The position numbers and the translations under genes were made by a program. From SG8-30 sp964406445 (GTDB taxonomy: Bacteria > Pseudomonadota > Gammaproteobacteria > Steroidobacterales > Steroidobacteraceae), in NCBI GenBank assembly GCA_964406445.1, contig CAYORU010000002.1, positions 1 to 64,000 of the forward strand: DNA of 64,000 nucleotides. Direction: 5' to 3'. Positions 56,594 through 64,000 of this stretch are shown here, piece after piece. The notes under the pieces are model-generated. The model made no database searches, was not told where the DNA came from, and saw only the letters and a list, made by a program, of their open reading frames with translations. Numbering within the stretch: position 1 is the first letter of the stretch; each line of letters opens with the position of its first letter.

Positions 56594-57196
56594 ATGAAGC
56601 TGCTCGGCAGTCACGCCAGCCCCTATGCCCGCAAGGCGCGGGCCTTCGCCATCGAAAGGGGCATCGAGCTGCCCTTCGAGGCGGTCAACCCGATGGCCGC
56701 GGACACCGGGGTGACCGACTTCAATCCGCTCGGCAAGGTCCCCGTGCTGGTCCTCGACGACGGCTCGTCGCTCTACGACTCGCGGGTGATCGTCGCGTAC
56801 CTCGACGGGCTCGGCAGCGGACCTTCGCTGATTCCTGGCGAGCAGCGCATCGCGATCCTGCGGCTCGAGGCGCTCGCGGACGGCGTGCTCGACGCGGGCG
56901 TGCTGATCCGCCTGGAGGGCCTGCGCGCCGAGGGCGAGCGCAGCGCGGCGTGGACGGACCGGCAGTCCGAGAAGGTGCGGCGCGGTCTCGCCGCGCTCGC
57001 CGCCGACCTCGGCGAGCGCGACTGGTTCGTCGCCGGCCGGCCGACGCTCGCGGACATCGCCTGCGGCGCCTGCCTGGGTTGGCTCGCCTTCCGTCTGCCG
57101 CAGTTCGACTGGGCGCGGTCGCATCCGTCGCTCGCCGCGCTGGCGCAGCGCCTTGCCGCCCGGCCATCGTTCAGGACGACACAGCCCGCCGCCTGA
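56594..57196 (+). CDS. Glutathione S-transferase family protein
   Basis: 200 residues. The thioredoxin-like N-terminal domain has the active-site stretch GSHASPYARKARAFA and the glutathione-contact turn GKVPVLVLDDGSSLYDSRVI (Val-Pro, then Asp-Ser). The helical C-terminal domain ends with FVAGRPTLADIACGACLGW. Start ATG 56594; the frame is open far upstream inside the preceding gene. It may detoxify or rearrange pathway intermediates or be a general GST. Codon use is back to the very GC-rich pattern. Confidence 0.85.
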   Translation: MKLLGSHASPYARKARAFAIERGIELPFEAVNPMAADTGVTDFNPLGKVPVLVLDDGSSLYDSRVIVAYLDGLGSGPSLIPGEQRIAILRLEALADGVLDAGVLIRLEGLRAEGERSAAWTDRQSEKVRRGLAALAADLGERDWFVAGRPTLADIACGACLGWLAFRLPQFDWARSHPSLAALAQRLAARPSFRTTQPAA

Positions 57197-57226
57197 ATGC
57201 GCGGCGTCCCGACGCGAGGTGAAGCC

Positions 57227-58903
57227 ATGAAGACGATCCTCTCCGCAGTGCTCGCGCTGGCCGCCGGCGCGGCGCTCGCTGCCGAGCCGGCCCGGATTCC
57301 CGGCACTGCCGAGCTCGCGCGCCTGTCCGCGCGGCTCGCGCCGGTCGACATCGAGGTGGACCTGGCGGCCCTGCCGCCCGGCGAACGCGCGGCGCTGGCG
57401 AGCCTCGTGCGCGCCGGGTTCGTCGCGGACGCGGTGTTCCTGCGCCAGCTGTGGGCGGGCAACCCGGCGCTCCTGCTCGAGCTGCTGCGCGACCCGGGCG
57501 ACCTCGGCCGGGCGCGACTCGACTACTTCCTGATCAACAAAGGGCCCTGGTCGCAGCTCGATGCCGAGGCGCCGTTCCTCCCCGGCGTCGGCCCCAAGCC
57601 GGGCGGGTCGAACTACTACCCGGCGGATGCGACTCGCGAGGAGGTCGCGGCCTGGCTCGCGACGCTCGATGGCGAGGCGAAACGCCAGGCGACCGGCTTC
57701 TTCACGACCATCCGCCGCGACGCTGCGGGCCGGCTCATGGCCGTGCCCTACAGCCTCGAGTACCAGGACGAGCTCGCCGAGATGGCGCGCCACCTGCGCG
57801 CCGCGGCCGCGGCGACCGCCGAGCCGACCCTGCGCGAGTACCTCGAGTCGCGCGCGGCGGCGCTCGCTTCGAACGACTACTACGCGAGCGACGTCGCCTG
57901 GATGAAGCTCGACGCGTCGATCGAGCCGACCATCGGCCCCTACGAGGTCTACGAGGACGAGTGGTTCAACTACAAGGCGGGGTTCGAGGCCTTCGTCGCG
58001 CTGCGTGACGACGCCGAGACCGCCAAGCTCGAGCGCTTCGGCGAGCACCTGCAGTGGCTCGAGGACCGGCTGCCGATCGATCCGGCGTACCGGCGCGCCA
58101 GGCTCGGCGCGCTCGCGCCGCTTCGCGTGGTCAACATGGTCTTCGCGGGCGGCGACGGCAACCGCGGCGTGCAGCTCGCCGCCTTCAACCTGCCGAACGA
58201 CGAGCGCATCGTCAACGAGATGGGCTCGAAGCGGGTGATGATCAAGAATTTCCAGCGTGCCAAGTTCGACAACGTGCTGGTGCCGATCTCGCGCATCGCG
58301 CTCGCGCCGGCCGACCGCGAGTTCGTCGATTTCGAGGCCTTCTTCACCCACATCCTCATGCACGAGGTGATGCACGGCCTCGGCCCGAACAACGTCGGCG
58401 AGGGCGGGGCGGGCGAGAGCGTCCGGCAGGCGATGAAGGAGCTGTTCAGCGTGCTCGAGGAGGCCAAGGCGGACGTCTCCGGCCTGTGGGCGCTGCAGCA
58501 GCTGATGGACAAGGGCGTGCTCGACGCCGCCGGTGCGCGAAGGATGTACACGACCTTCCTCGCCTCGTCGTTCCGGACCCTGCGCTTCGGCACGGGGTCG
58601 GCGCACGCGCGCGGCATGGCGCTGCAGGTCAACTACCTGATCGACGCCGGGGCGTTCCGTGTCGGCGAGGACGGTAGCTTCTCGGTCGACCTGGTGCGGG
58701 CGCGTGCGGCGACCGAGTCGCTGACCCGCGAGCTGATGACGCTGCAGGCGACCGGCGACTACGCCGCGACCAAGGCGCTCTTCGACCGCCTCATCGTGAT
58801 CCGCCCCGAGGTTCAGGCGGTGCTGGACCGGCTGGGCGGGGTGCCGGTGGACATCCGGCCGCGGTTCGTCACCGCCGAGGCGCTGCTGGCGACAGCGGGC
58901 TGA
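57227..58903 (+). CDS. Exported M49-like (dipeptidyl-peptidase III-related) metallopeptidase
   Basis: 558 residues from ATG 57227 with GAGGTGAAG upstream. Signal peptide ILSAVLALAAGAALAAEP. The metal site reads HEVMH (His379-Glu380-His383), the short HEXXH form, whereas classical M49 enzymes have HEXXXH. EEAKAD (411-416) matches the third-ligand motif EECRAE, and KNFQRAKFDNVLVPI and GEGGAGESVRQAMKELFSVLEE fit the related bacterial family. Export to the periplasm is likely, while DPP III itself is cytosolic. Peptidase function is inferred. Confidence 0.75.
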   Translation: MKTILSAVLALAAGAALAAEPARIPGTAELARLSARLAPVDIEVDLAALPPGERAALASLVRAGFVADAVFLRQLWAGNPALLLELLRDPGDLGRARLDYFLINKGPWSQLDAEAPFLPGVGPKPGGSNYYPADATREEVAAWLATLDGEAKRQATGFFTTIRRDAAGRLMAVPYSLEYQDELAEMARHLRAAAAATAEPTLREYLESRAAALASNDYYASDVAWMKLDASIEPTIGPYEVYEDEWFNYKAGFEAFVALRDDAETAKLERFGEHLQWLEDRLPIDPAYRRARLGALAPLRVVNMVFAGGDGNRGVQLAAFNLPNDERIVNEMGSKRVMIKNFQRAKFDNVLVPISRIALAPADREFVDFEAFFTHILMHEVMHGLGPNNVGEGGAGESVRQAMKELFSVLEEAKADVSGLWALQQLMDKGVLDAAGARRMYTTFLASSFRTLRFGTGSAHARGMALQVNYLIDAGAFRVGEDGSFSVDLVRARAATESLTRELMTLQATGDYAATKALFDRLIVIRPEVQAVLDRLGGVPVDIRPRFVTAEALLATAG

Positions 58904-58985
58904 GGTCTGCATCCGCGCGTGCGGCGCGGCCGAACCGGTCACCAGCCCCTGGGCTGGCCGGGCCGTCAGGCCGGCCGGGGGTTGT

Positions 58986-58991
58986 TATAGT
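58986..58991 (+). promoter_or_regulatory. folE: Putative -10 box of folE
   Basis: TATAGT within the short A/T-containing stretch GTTGTTATAGTCG, about 35 bases before the folE start. No good -35 element is visible in the GC-rich sequence upstream, so the call rests on the -10 alone. Confidence 0.35.
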
Positions 58992-59025
58992 CGCTCGGAC
59001 AGCCGATATGCCCCGGGGAGCCGCC

Positions 59026-59628
59026 ATGGCCAGGAAGAAGCCGAAGACCGACACCGTGACCCGCGACGAGGCCGAGGAGGCCGTTCGCACCCTGCTGCGC
59101 TGGGCGGGCGACGATCCGCTCCGCGAGGGGCTGCTCGACACGCCGCGGCGGGTCGTGGACGGCTATCTCGACTGGTTCTCCGGCTACCAGGTCGACCCGG
59201 CCGAGTACCTGCGGCGCACCTTCGAGGAAGTCGCCGGCTACGACGAGATGGTCGTGCTGCGCGACATCGAGTTCGAGTCGCACTGCGAGCACCACATGGC
59301 GCCGATCATCGGCCGCGCGCACGTCGGCTACCTGCCGACCAACAAGGTGGTCGGGATCAGCAAGCTGGCGCGGGTCGTGGACGGCTTCGCGCGCCGCTTC
59401 CAGGTGCAGGAGAAGATGACCGCCCAGATCGCCGAGTGCATCAACACGGTGCTCAGGCCGCGCGGCGTGGGCGTGGTCATCGACGCCAGCCACGAGTGCA
59501 TGACCACGCGCGGCGTGCACAAGCGCGGCGTGTCGATGGTCACCAGCAAGATGCTCGGCGCGTTCCGCAGCGACATCCGCACGCGCTCGGAATTCCTGCA
59601 CTTCATCGGCATCCAGGGCGTGCACTAA
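59026..59628 (+). CDS. folE: GTP cyclohydrolase I
   Basis: 200 residues. It converts GTP to 7,8-dihydroneopterin triphosphate, first step of folate synthesis. Zinc and active-site residues lie in FESHCEHHMAPIIGRAHVGYLP (positions about 82-103) and in the second Cys of ASHECMTTRGVHK. VVGISKLARVVDGFARRFQVQE is the family signature. I prefer ATG 59026, which has GGGGAG at ideal distance, over ATG 59008 six codons upstream. It is monocistronic and ends against the large inverted repeat at 59633. Confidence 0.94.
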   Translation: MARKKPKTDTVTRDEAEEAVRTLLRWAGDDPLREGLLDTPRRVVDGYLDWFSGYQVDPAEYLRRTFEEVAGYDEMVVLRDIEFESHCEHHMAPIIGRAHVGYLPTNKVVGISKLARVVDGFARRFQVQEKMTAQIAECINTVLRPRGVGVVIDASHECMTTRGVHKRGVSMVTSKMLGAFRSDIRTRSEFLHFIGIQGVH

Positions 59629-59632
59629 GAAG

Positions 59633-59695
59633 AGGGGACATTCTCTTCGAGTTTGCTGCCGCAGTGCGGCAGCAAACTCGAAGAGAATGTCCCCT
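59633..59695. terminator. Perfect 31-bp inverted repeat between convergent genes
   Basis: Arms 59633-59663 and 59665-59695 are exact reverse complements around a single G. The left arm begins AGGGGACATTCTCTTCG. The element is much less GC-rich than its surroundings, starts 4 bases after the folE stop, and its right end supplies the TAG stop of the ABC exporter gene. It could act as a two-way terminator. Its GGGGACA ends resemble the palindromic elements that spread with RAYT (REP-associated) transposases. That origin is inferred. Confidence 0.75.
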
Positions 59696-61469
59696 AGGCC
59701 TCGGCGGCGGTGAACTGCAGCGCGGCGAGGCGGGCGTAGAGCGGGTTTCGGGCGACGAGGTCGGCGTGGGATCCGGCGTCGACGATCCTGCCGTGGTCCA
59801 CCACGACGATGCGGTCGGCCTTCTGCACCGTGGCGAGCCGGTGGGCGATGATGATCGTGGTGCGTCCCCGCATGAGGTGTTCCAGGGCCTCCTGCACCAG
59901 CCGCTCGCTCTCGGCGTCGAGGGCGCTCGTGGCCTCGTCGAGAAGCAGGATCGGCGGGTCCTTCAGGATCGCCCGGGCGATGGCGATGCGCTGGCGCTGC
60001 CCGCCCGAGAGCCGCGCGCCGCGCTCGCCGAGGAACGTCTCGTAGCCTTCGGGCAGGGCACGGATGAACCCGTCGGCGGCGGCGGCGCGCGCCGCCGCCT
60101 CGATCTCGGCGTCGCTCGCCCCCGGCCGGCCGTAGCGGATGTTCTCGCGCGCGCTGGCGCCGAACAGCACCGTGTCCTGCGGCACCAGGCCGATGCGCGA
60201 GCGGACGTCCCGCGGGTGCGCGCGCGCGATGTCCACGCCGTCCACCAGGATGCGGCCCGAGCGCGGATCGTAGAAGCGCAGCAGCAGCTGGAACGTCGTG
60301 CTCTTGCCCGCGCCGGATGGGCCGACGAAGGCCACGGTCTCGCCGGGCTCGATGGCGAGCGTGAAGCCGTCGAGCGCGCGGACCTCCAGGCGCGAGGGAT
60401 AGCTGAACACGACGTCGTCGAAGCGGATCGCGCCGCGGCCGGGCGCGGGCAGCGGCACCGGGTCCGCGGGCGGCGCGATGGCCGGCTCGGCCTGCAGCAG
60501 CTCGACCAGGCGCTCGGTCGCGCCCGCCGCGCGCTGCACCTCGCCCCAGGTTTCGGTGAGCGCGGCCGCGCTGCCCGCGACCAGCATCGCGTAGAGCAGG
60601 AACTGGCCCAGCTCGCCGGCCGTCATGCTGCCTTCCAGCACGGCGTGCGCGCCGAGCCATAGCACCAGCGTGATGGCGCCGAAGACCAGCATCACGCCGA
60701 GCGCGGTCAGCACCGCGCGCGCCCGCGTGCGCCGGACCGCCACCGCGAAGGCGCGCGCGACCGAGGCGCCGAAGCGGCCGGCCTGCAGGTCCTCGAGCGT
60801 GAAGGCCTGCACGGTCTGGATCGCGCCGAGGGTCTCGCCGGCGAGCCCGGAGGAATCGGCGATGCCGTCCTGGGCGGCGCGCGACAGGCGGCGCACGAAA
60901 CGGCCGACGACGATCAGCGGCGCGATCACCACCGGCACGAGCACCACGATCCAGCCGGCGAGGCGCGGGCTGGTGAGCGCGAGCATCACCAGGCCGCCGG
61001 CGACGTTGAGCGTCGAGCGCAGCGCGATCGAGATGCCTGAGCCGGCGATGGACTGCACGAGCGTGGTGTCGGTCGTCAGCCGCGACAGGACCTCGCCGGT
61101 GCGCGTGACCTCGAAGAACGCAGCGTCGAGGCGCACGACCTTCCGGTACACCGCCTCGCGGATGTCGGCGACGATCCGCTCGCCGAGCCAGGTCACGAAG
61201 TAGAACCGGATCGCCGCGAACACGCCGAAAACCGCGGCGGCGAGCAGGAACCAGCCGAAGTAGCGGTTGATGGTCGCCGCATCGTTCGCCGCGAAGCCGC
61301 GGTCGATCACGAAGCGCGCGGCGACGGGCAGGGTCAGCATCGCCCCGGCGGCGATCACGAGCGCGACGAGCGCGAGCGCGAGCGTCCCGCGGTAGGGCCG
61401 GAAGAACGGCAGCAGCGCGGCGAGCGGCCGGGCCGAACGCGCCTTGGGGCGGTCTTCGGCCGCGCTCAC
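59694..61469 (-). CDS. MsbA-like ABC exporter (fused membrane and ATPase domains)
   Basis: 591 residues. A six-helix membrane domain (residues about 20-310) includes the coupling region DAAFFEVTRTGEVLSRLTTDT. The ATPase domain carries Walker A GPSGAGKST about residue 374, the Q-loop LVPQDTVLFG, signature LSGGQRQRIAIARA, Walker B ILLLDEATSALD and the switch His in IIAHRL. Homodimeric exporters of this type move lipids, drugs or peptides; MsbA flips lipid A. The gene has no obvious lipid-A context here, so the substrate is open. Its stop codon lies in the inverted repeat. Confidence 0.9.
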   Translation of the reverse strand: MSAAEDRPKARSARPLAALLPFFRPYRGTLALALVALVIAAGAMLTLPVAARFVIDRGFAANDAATINRYFGWFLLAAAVFGVFAAIRFYFVTWLGERIVADIREAVYRKVVRLDAAFFEVTRTGEVLSRLTTDTTLVQSIAGSGISIALRSTLNVAGGLVMLALTSPRLAGWIVVLVPVVIAPLIVVGRFVRRLSRAAQDGIADSSGLAGETLGAIQTVQAFTLEDLQAGRFGASVARAFAVAVRRTRARAVLTALGVMLVFGAITLVLWLGAHAVLEGSMTAGELGQFLLYAMLVAGSAAALTETWGEVQRAAGATERLVELLQAEPAIAPPADPVPLPAPGRGAIRFDDVVFSYPSRLEVRALDGFTLAIEPGETVAFVGPSGAGKSTTFQLLLRFYDPRSGRILVDGVDIARAHPRDVRSRIGLVPQDTVLFGASARENIRYGRPGASDAEIEAAARAAAADGFIRALPEGYETFLGERGARLSGGQRQRIAIARAILKDPPILLLDEATSALDAESERLVQEALEHLMRGRTTIIIAHRLATVQKADRIVVVDHGRIVDAGSHADLVARNPLYARLAALQFTAAEA

Positions 61470-61646
61470 CGCGCAGCCGCCCGCGGCGGCAGGATCATGT
61501 CCGGGCTCCGTCCTGTACGGGGGCGCACATGGTATCGCATGCCGCCGGTCGCCGGTCTTGTCGCCGGAGGGTCGAACCGGTAACGTGCGCGCCCTCGCCC
61601 TGCCGGCAGCTTCGCCCGCATGGGAAACCAGGAGCCGTTCCCCCTT

Positions 61647-63980
61647 ATGTCACTCGTCGTCCGGCGCACTGGCGCCACCGTGGCGCGCGCGCGCCTGTTC
61701 GCAGTATTCCTGCTGGGTCTCGCGGTCGCCGCCTGCGGCGGAGGTGGCGGCGGGGGTGGCGGCTCGAGTGCGCCGGCCGGCGCGTTCACGCTGTCGGCCA
61801 ATTCGGCCGCCTTCACGGCGATCGCCAATGCCGCGCCGCCGGCGGCGCGCAGCATCGCGCTCACGGTCACCGGGGGCCGGGTCGCCTTCGTCGGCGCCGC
61901 CTACGACGCCGGCCAGAGCCAGCCGCCCTGGCTCGGCATCGAGCTGACGGGCAGCGGCAACAACTACACGCTCACCCTCCGGATCCTGTCGACCTCGCTG
62001 CCCGCGGGCGACTACAGCTCGACCTTCGCGGTGGGCACCGCCGACTCTGCGGGCAACGTCCTGCAGCGGCAGAACGTCACCGTGACCTACTCGGTGACGC
62101 CCGCCATCGGCCTGTCCGCGTCGCCGCGCGCCACATCCTTCATCTTCGGCGACACGCGCAGCACGCAGGCGATGACGATCGACGTCCAGGCCGCGGGCCG
62201 GCAGTGGACCATCACCTCGAGCGCGCCGTGGCTGCCTGTGCCGGGCGCGACGCAGTCCGGCAACGCGAGCCTCGCCGCCACCCTCGACGCCGGCAGCCTC
62301 GCCCCCGGCAGCTACTCCGCGACGCTGACCGTGACCAGCGCCGCGAACGCCGCGGACACCGCGAGCCTGACCGTCACCGCGGTCGTCGAGCCGGCGACGC
62401 TGGCCGTCTCGGCCGGCGACGTGCTGCTCGGCGGCCAGGATGGCCGCGCGCAGGCGCTGCAGCAGGCGTTGGGCTTCTCGCTGCAGGCCGGCAACGGCGT
62501 GCATCCCTACACCGTCACGCTGACGACCGACGACGGCGGCAGCTGGCTCGCGGTCGACTCGACGAGCGGCAACGTCGGCAGCGGCGGCAGGACGCTGAAC
62601 TTCAGCGCTTCCCGCGACGGCCTTGCCGGCGGCACGCGCACCGGCGAGGCGCGGATCGACGTCGACGTGAAGGGTACGGTGCTGACCGAGCGCGTCCCGG
62701 TGACCTTCAACCTCGAGGCCAGCCGGCTGGTCGCCACGGCGGCGGGCGTCGGCCTCACCTCTGCGCCGGGTCGCGACGTGCTGACCCGTAGCGTCAAGGT
62801 GCTGAGCAACCTCGGTCGCGCGGACATCCCCTGGACGGCGACCTCGAGCCAGCCGTGGCTGTCGGTGACCCCTTCCGGCTTGACCGGCGGCGAAGTCGCG
62901 CTGACCGCCGATCCCGCCGGGCTCGCTCCGGAGGCGACCTACTACGCCGACGTCACCGTGGCCTCCGGCGACGCGCGCGTCGAGAACACGCAGACGATCC
63001 GCGTGGGGCTGTACGTCACGGCGGCCGCGCCGTCCGCGGTCCTCGTGGACAGCGGGTCGGCGTACCTCGCCGCCAGTCCGGTCGAGCCGCTGGTTGCGAC
63101 CAGCGACTTCGCGTCCGGCACCGTCGCGTTGCGCAACGTCTACACCGGCGCGACGGTCCGCACGCTGTCGGGCGCCGTGTCCCAGGCCGGCGGCATGGTC
63201 TTCAGCGGCGACGGCCGCACGCTCTACGTGCACGATACCTCGGCCGGCCGGGTGGTCGCGCTCGCCGTCGCGAGCGGCGCGGAAGTGGGCAGCTACGACG
63301 CCAGCGCGGCGCAGCCGGGCGACGGCATCGGGCAGGCGCTCGCCTTCCTGCGTCCGGCGGGCTTCCCGATGCTGGTGGCCCCGGGCTCGCGCATCTTCGA
63401 GGTCGAGTCCGGCATCGAGCGTTCGACGCCCGACTTCCGGCTCGCGAGCAACGCCTTCAGCCTGGCGACGTCCCTGGACCAGTCGCTGGTCGTGGCCGAC
63501 TTCGGCGCGGTCCGGCGCTTCGAGCGCTCGGCGCTCGCCGGTGGCTCGCTGCGGGTCACGGACGCCGGGGGCGCCGCCACGGCGCAGGGCCGCCAGGGTG
63601 AAGCCTGCATCAGCGCCGACGGCGACCGCGTCTACACCGCGAGCGGCTTTCCGTACAATTTCCCGGCGACCAGCCTGGCCACGGGCCAGGTCGTGCAGGT
63701 GCTGCCGGCCAATCCCTACCCCAACGCCATCCAGTGCGTCTGGAACGGGTTCGTCGTCGGCGGCATCGACGGTTTCTACGACGCCACGGACATCTGGGTC
63801 TACGATGGTCCGAGCGGCGCGAACCTCGGGCAGCTGAGCTCGTCGGATACTGGCGGGAATCGCAGCCTCGCCGACCGAGGGCTTGCGGTGTCGGCGGACG
63901 GCGCCCGCGTCGTCTCCATCGTGCAGAAGAGCGGCGTGCCGAACCGGCAGCTCTACTTCCAGTCGCTGCCGCCTCGCTGA
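61647..63980 (+). CDS. Lipoprotein with BACON-like repeats and a beta-propeller domain
   Basis: 777 residues if ATG 61647 is used; ATG 61620 is an alternative that adds nine residues. The lipobox LAVAAC is followed by a poly-Gly linker. Four BACON-like units follow, each centred on a PWL/SWL strand: PPWLGIEL (about residue 93), APWLPVPG (193), GSWLAVDS (299) and QPWLSVTP (402). Each ends in a G-x-Y-x-A-x-(L/V)-x-V type strand. Residues about 470-777 form a YVTN/WD-like propeller (MVFSGDGRTLYVHD, LAVSADGARVV). BACON domains are linked to carbohydrate or mucin binding. Surface or periplasmic location is inferred and no enzyme motif is visible. Confidence 0.75.
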   Translation: MSLVVRRTGATVARARLFAVFLLGLAVAACGGGGGGGGGSSAPAGAFTLSANSAAFTAIANAAPPAARSIALTVTGGRVAFVGAAYDAGQSQPPWLGIELTGSGNNYTLTLRILSTSLPAGDYSSTFAVGTADSAGNVLQRQNVTVTYSVTPAIGLSASPRATSFIFGDTRSTQAMTIDVQAAGRQWTITSSAPWLPVPGATQSGNASLAATLDAGSLAPGSYSATLTVTSAANAADTASLTVTAVVEPATLAVSAGDVLLGGQDGRAQALQQALGFSLQAGNGVHPYTVTLTTDDGGSWLAVDSTSGNVGSGGRTLNFSASRDGLAGGTRTGEARIDVDVKGTVLTERVPVTFNLEASRLVATAAGVGLTSAPGRDVLTRSVKVLSNLGRADIPWTATSSQPWLSVTPSGLTGGEVALTADPAGLAPEATYYADVTVASGDARVENTQTIRVGLYVTAAAPSAVLVDSGSAYLAASPVEPLVATSDFASGTVALRNVYTGATVRTLSGAVSQAGGMVFSGDGRTLYVHDTSAGRVVALAVASGAEVGSYDASAAQPGDGIGQALAFLRPAGFPMLVAPGSRIFEVESGIERSTPDFRLASNAFSLATSLDQSLVVADFGAVRRFERSALAGGSLRVTDAGGAATAQGRQGEACISADGDRVYTASGFPYNFPATSLATGQVVQVLPANPYPNAIQCVWNGFVVGGIDGFYDATDIWVYDGPSGANLGQLSSSDTGGNRSLADRGLAVSADGARVVSIVQKSGVPNRQLYFQSLPPR

Positions 63981-64000
63981 GGGCTGCTGACCGAGCCGGG

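Noticed and set aside
58942..58957. CCAGCC-CCTG-GGCTGG hairpin after the M49-like gene as a terminator
   Set aside because: Only a 6-base stem and no T-run follows; small GC hairpins are frequent by chance here.

Overview
The window is 64 kb of very GC-rich, densely coding DNA with almost no intergenic space; no gene-free stretch exceeds about 210 bases. The gene families suggest a Gram-negative proteobacterium: TonB-dependent receptors, a FecI/FecR-type sigma/anti-sigma pair, an Omp85-like barrel, lipoproteins with lipoboxes, and a deoCABD operon in the enterobacterial order. A high-GC gammaproteobacterium is my best guess, but this is inference and no rRNA or tRNA is present to test it. I see no CRISPR array, integrase or intact insertion sequence.

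Layout. (1) 1-3660: end of a membrane-anchored protein, a Spy/CpxP-like protein and a DUF1800/DUF1501 pair. (2) 3677-7584, minus strand: ECF sigma factor, FecR-like anti-sigma factor and a TonB receptor with an STN signalling domain. (3) 7664-11221: Omp85-like barrel and an LtaS/MdoB-like sulfatase-fold membrane enzyme. (4) 11211-14937, minus strand: acyl-CoA ligase, WS/DGAT acyltransferase and alpha/beta hydrolase, translationally coupled (storage-lipid type). (5) 15106-21614: deoC-deoA-deoB-deoD, a DRG-like TGS GTPase and a GlcD-type flavoprotein. (6) 21790-56522: a large catabolic region. (7) 56594-63980: GST, M49-like metallopeptidase, folE, an MsbA-like ABC exporter and a BACON-like lipoprotein.

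The catabolic region is the most interesting part. Its left arm has a minus-strand operon (CoA ligase, TetR regulator, dienoyl-CoA-reductase-like SDR, acyl-CoA dehydrogenase) divergent from an iron-type alcohol dehydrogenase and a MeaB GTPase, next to a two-subunit B12-dependent acyl-CoA mutase. The mutase's substrate-pocket residues differ from methylmalonyl-CoA mutase and partly resemble 2-hydroxyisobutyryl-CoA mutase. An SDR, a crotonase and a TonB receptor follow. The middle is a long plus-strand run starting with cofC and fbiC, which make precursors of the deazaflavin cofactor F420. It continues with an amidase, a luciferase-like (possibly F420-dependent) oxidoreductase, a zinc-ligand-less AspA/M14-like protein, a duplicated-fold protein, an aldehyde dehydrogenase, an MFS transporter and a P450. 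The right arm has a PQQ/haem c alcohol dehydrogenase, a second TonB receptor, a hydantoinase/oxoprolinase B-A pair and a cyclase-family hydrolase.

Three promoter regions in this catabolic region (27.0, 33.1 and 46.9 kb) share an inverted repeat TACCG-N21/22-CGGTA. I infer a regulon that ties the three parts together, most simply controlled by the TetR protein encoded at 24.6-25.3 kb. The picture is uptake of a hydrophobic or amide-containing substrate, oxidation (PQQ-ADH, P450, ALDH, LLM), amide or ring cleavage, CoA activation, B12 rearrangement and beta-oxidation. The substrate itself cannot be read from the sequence.
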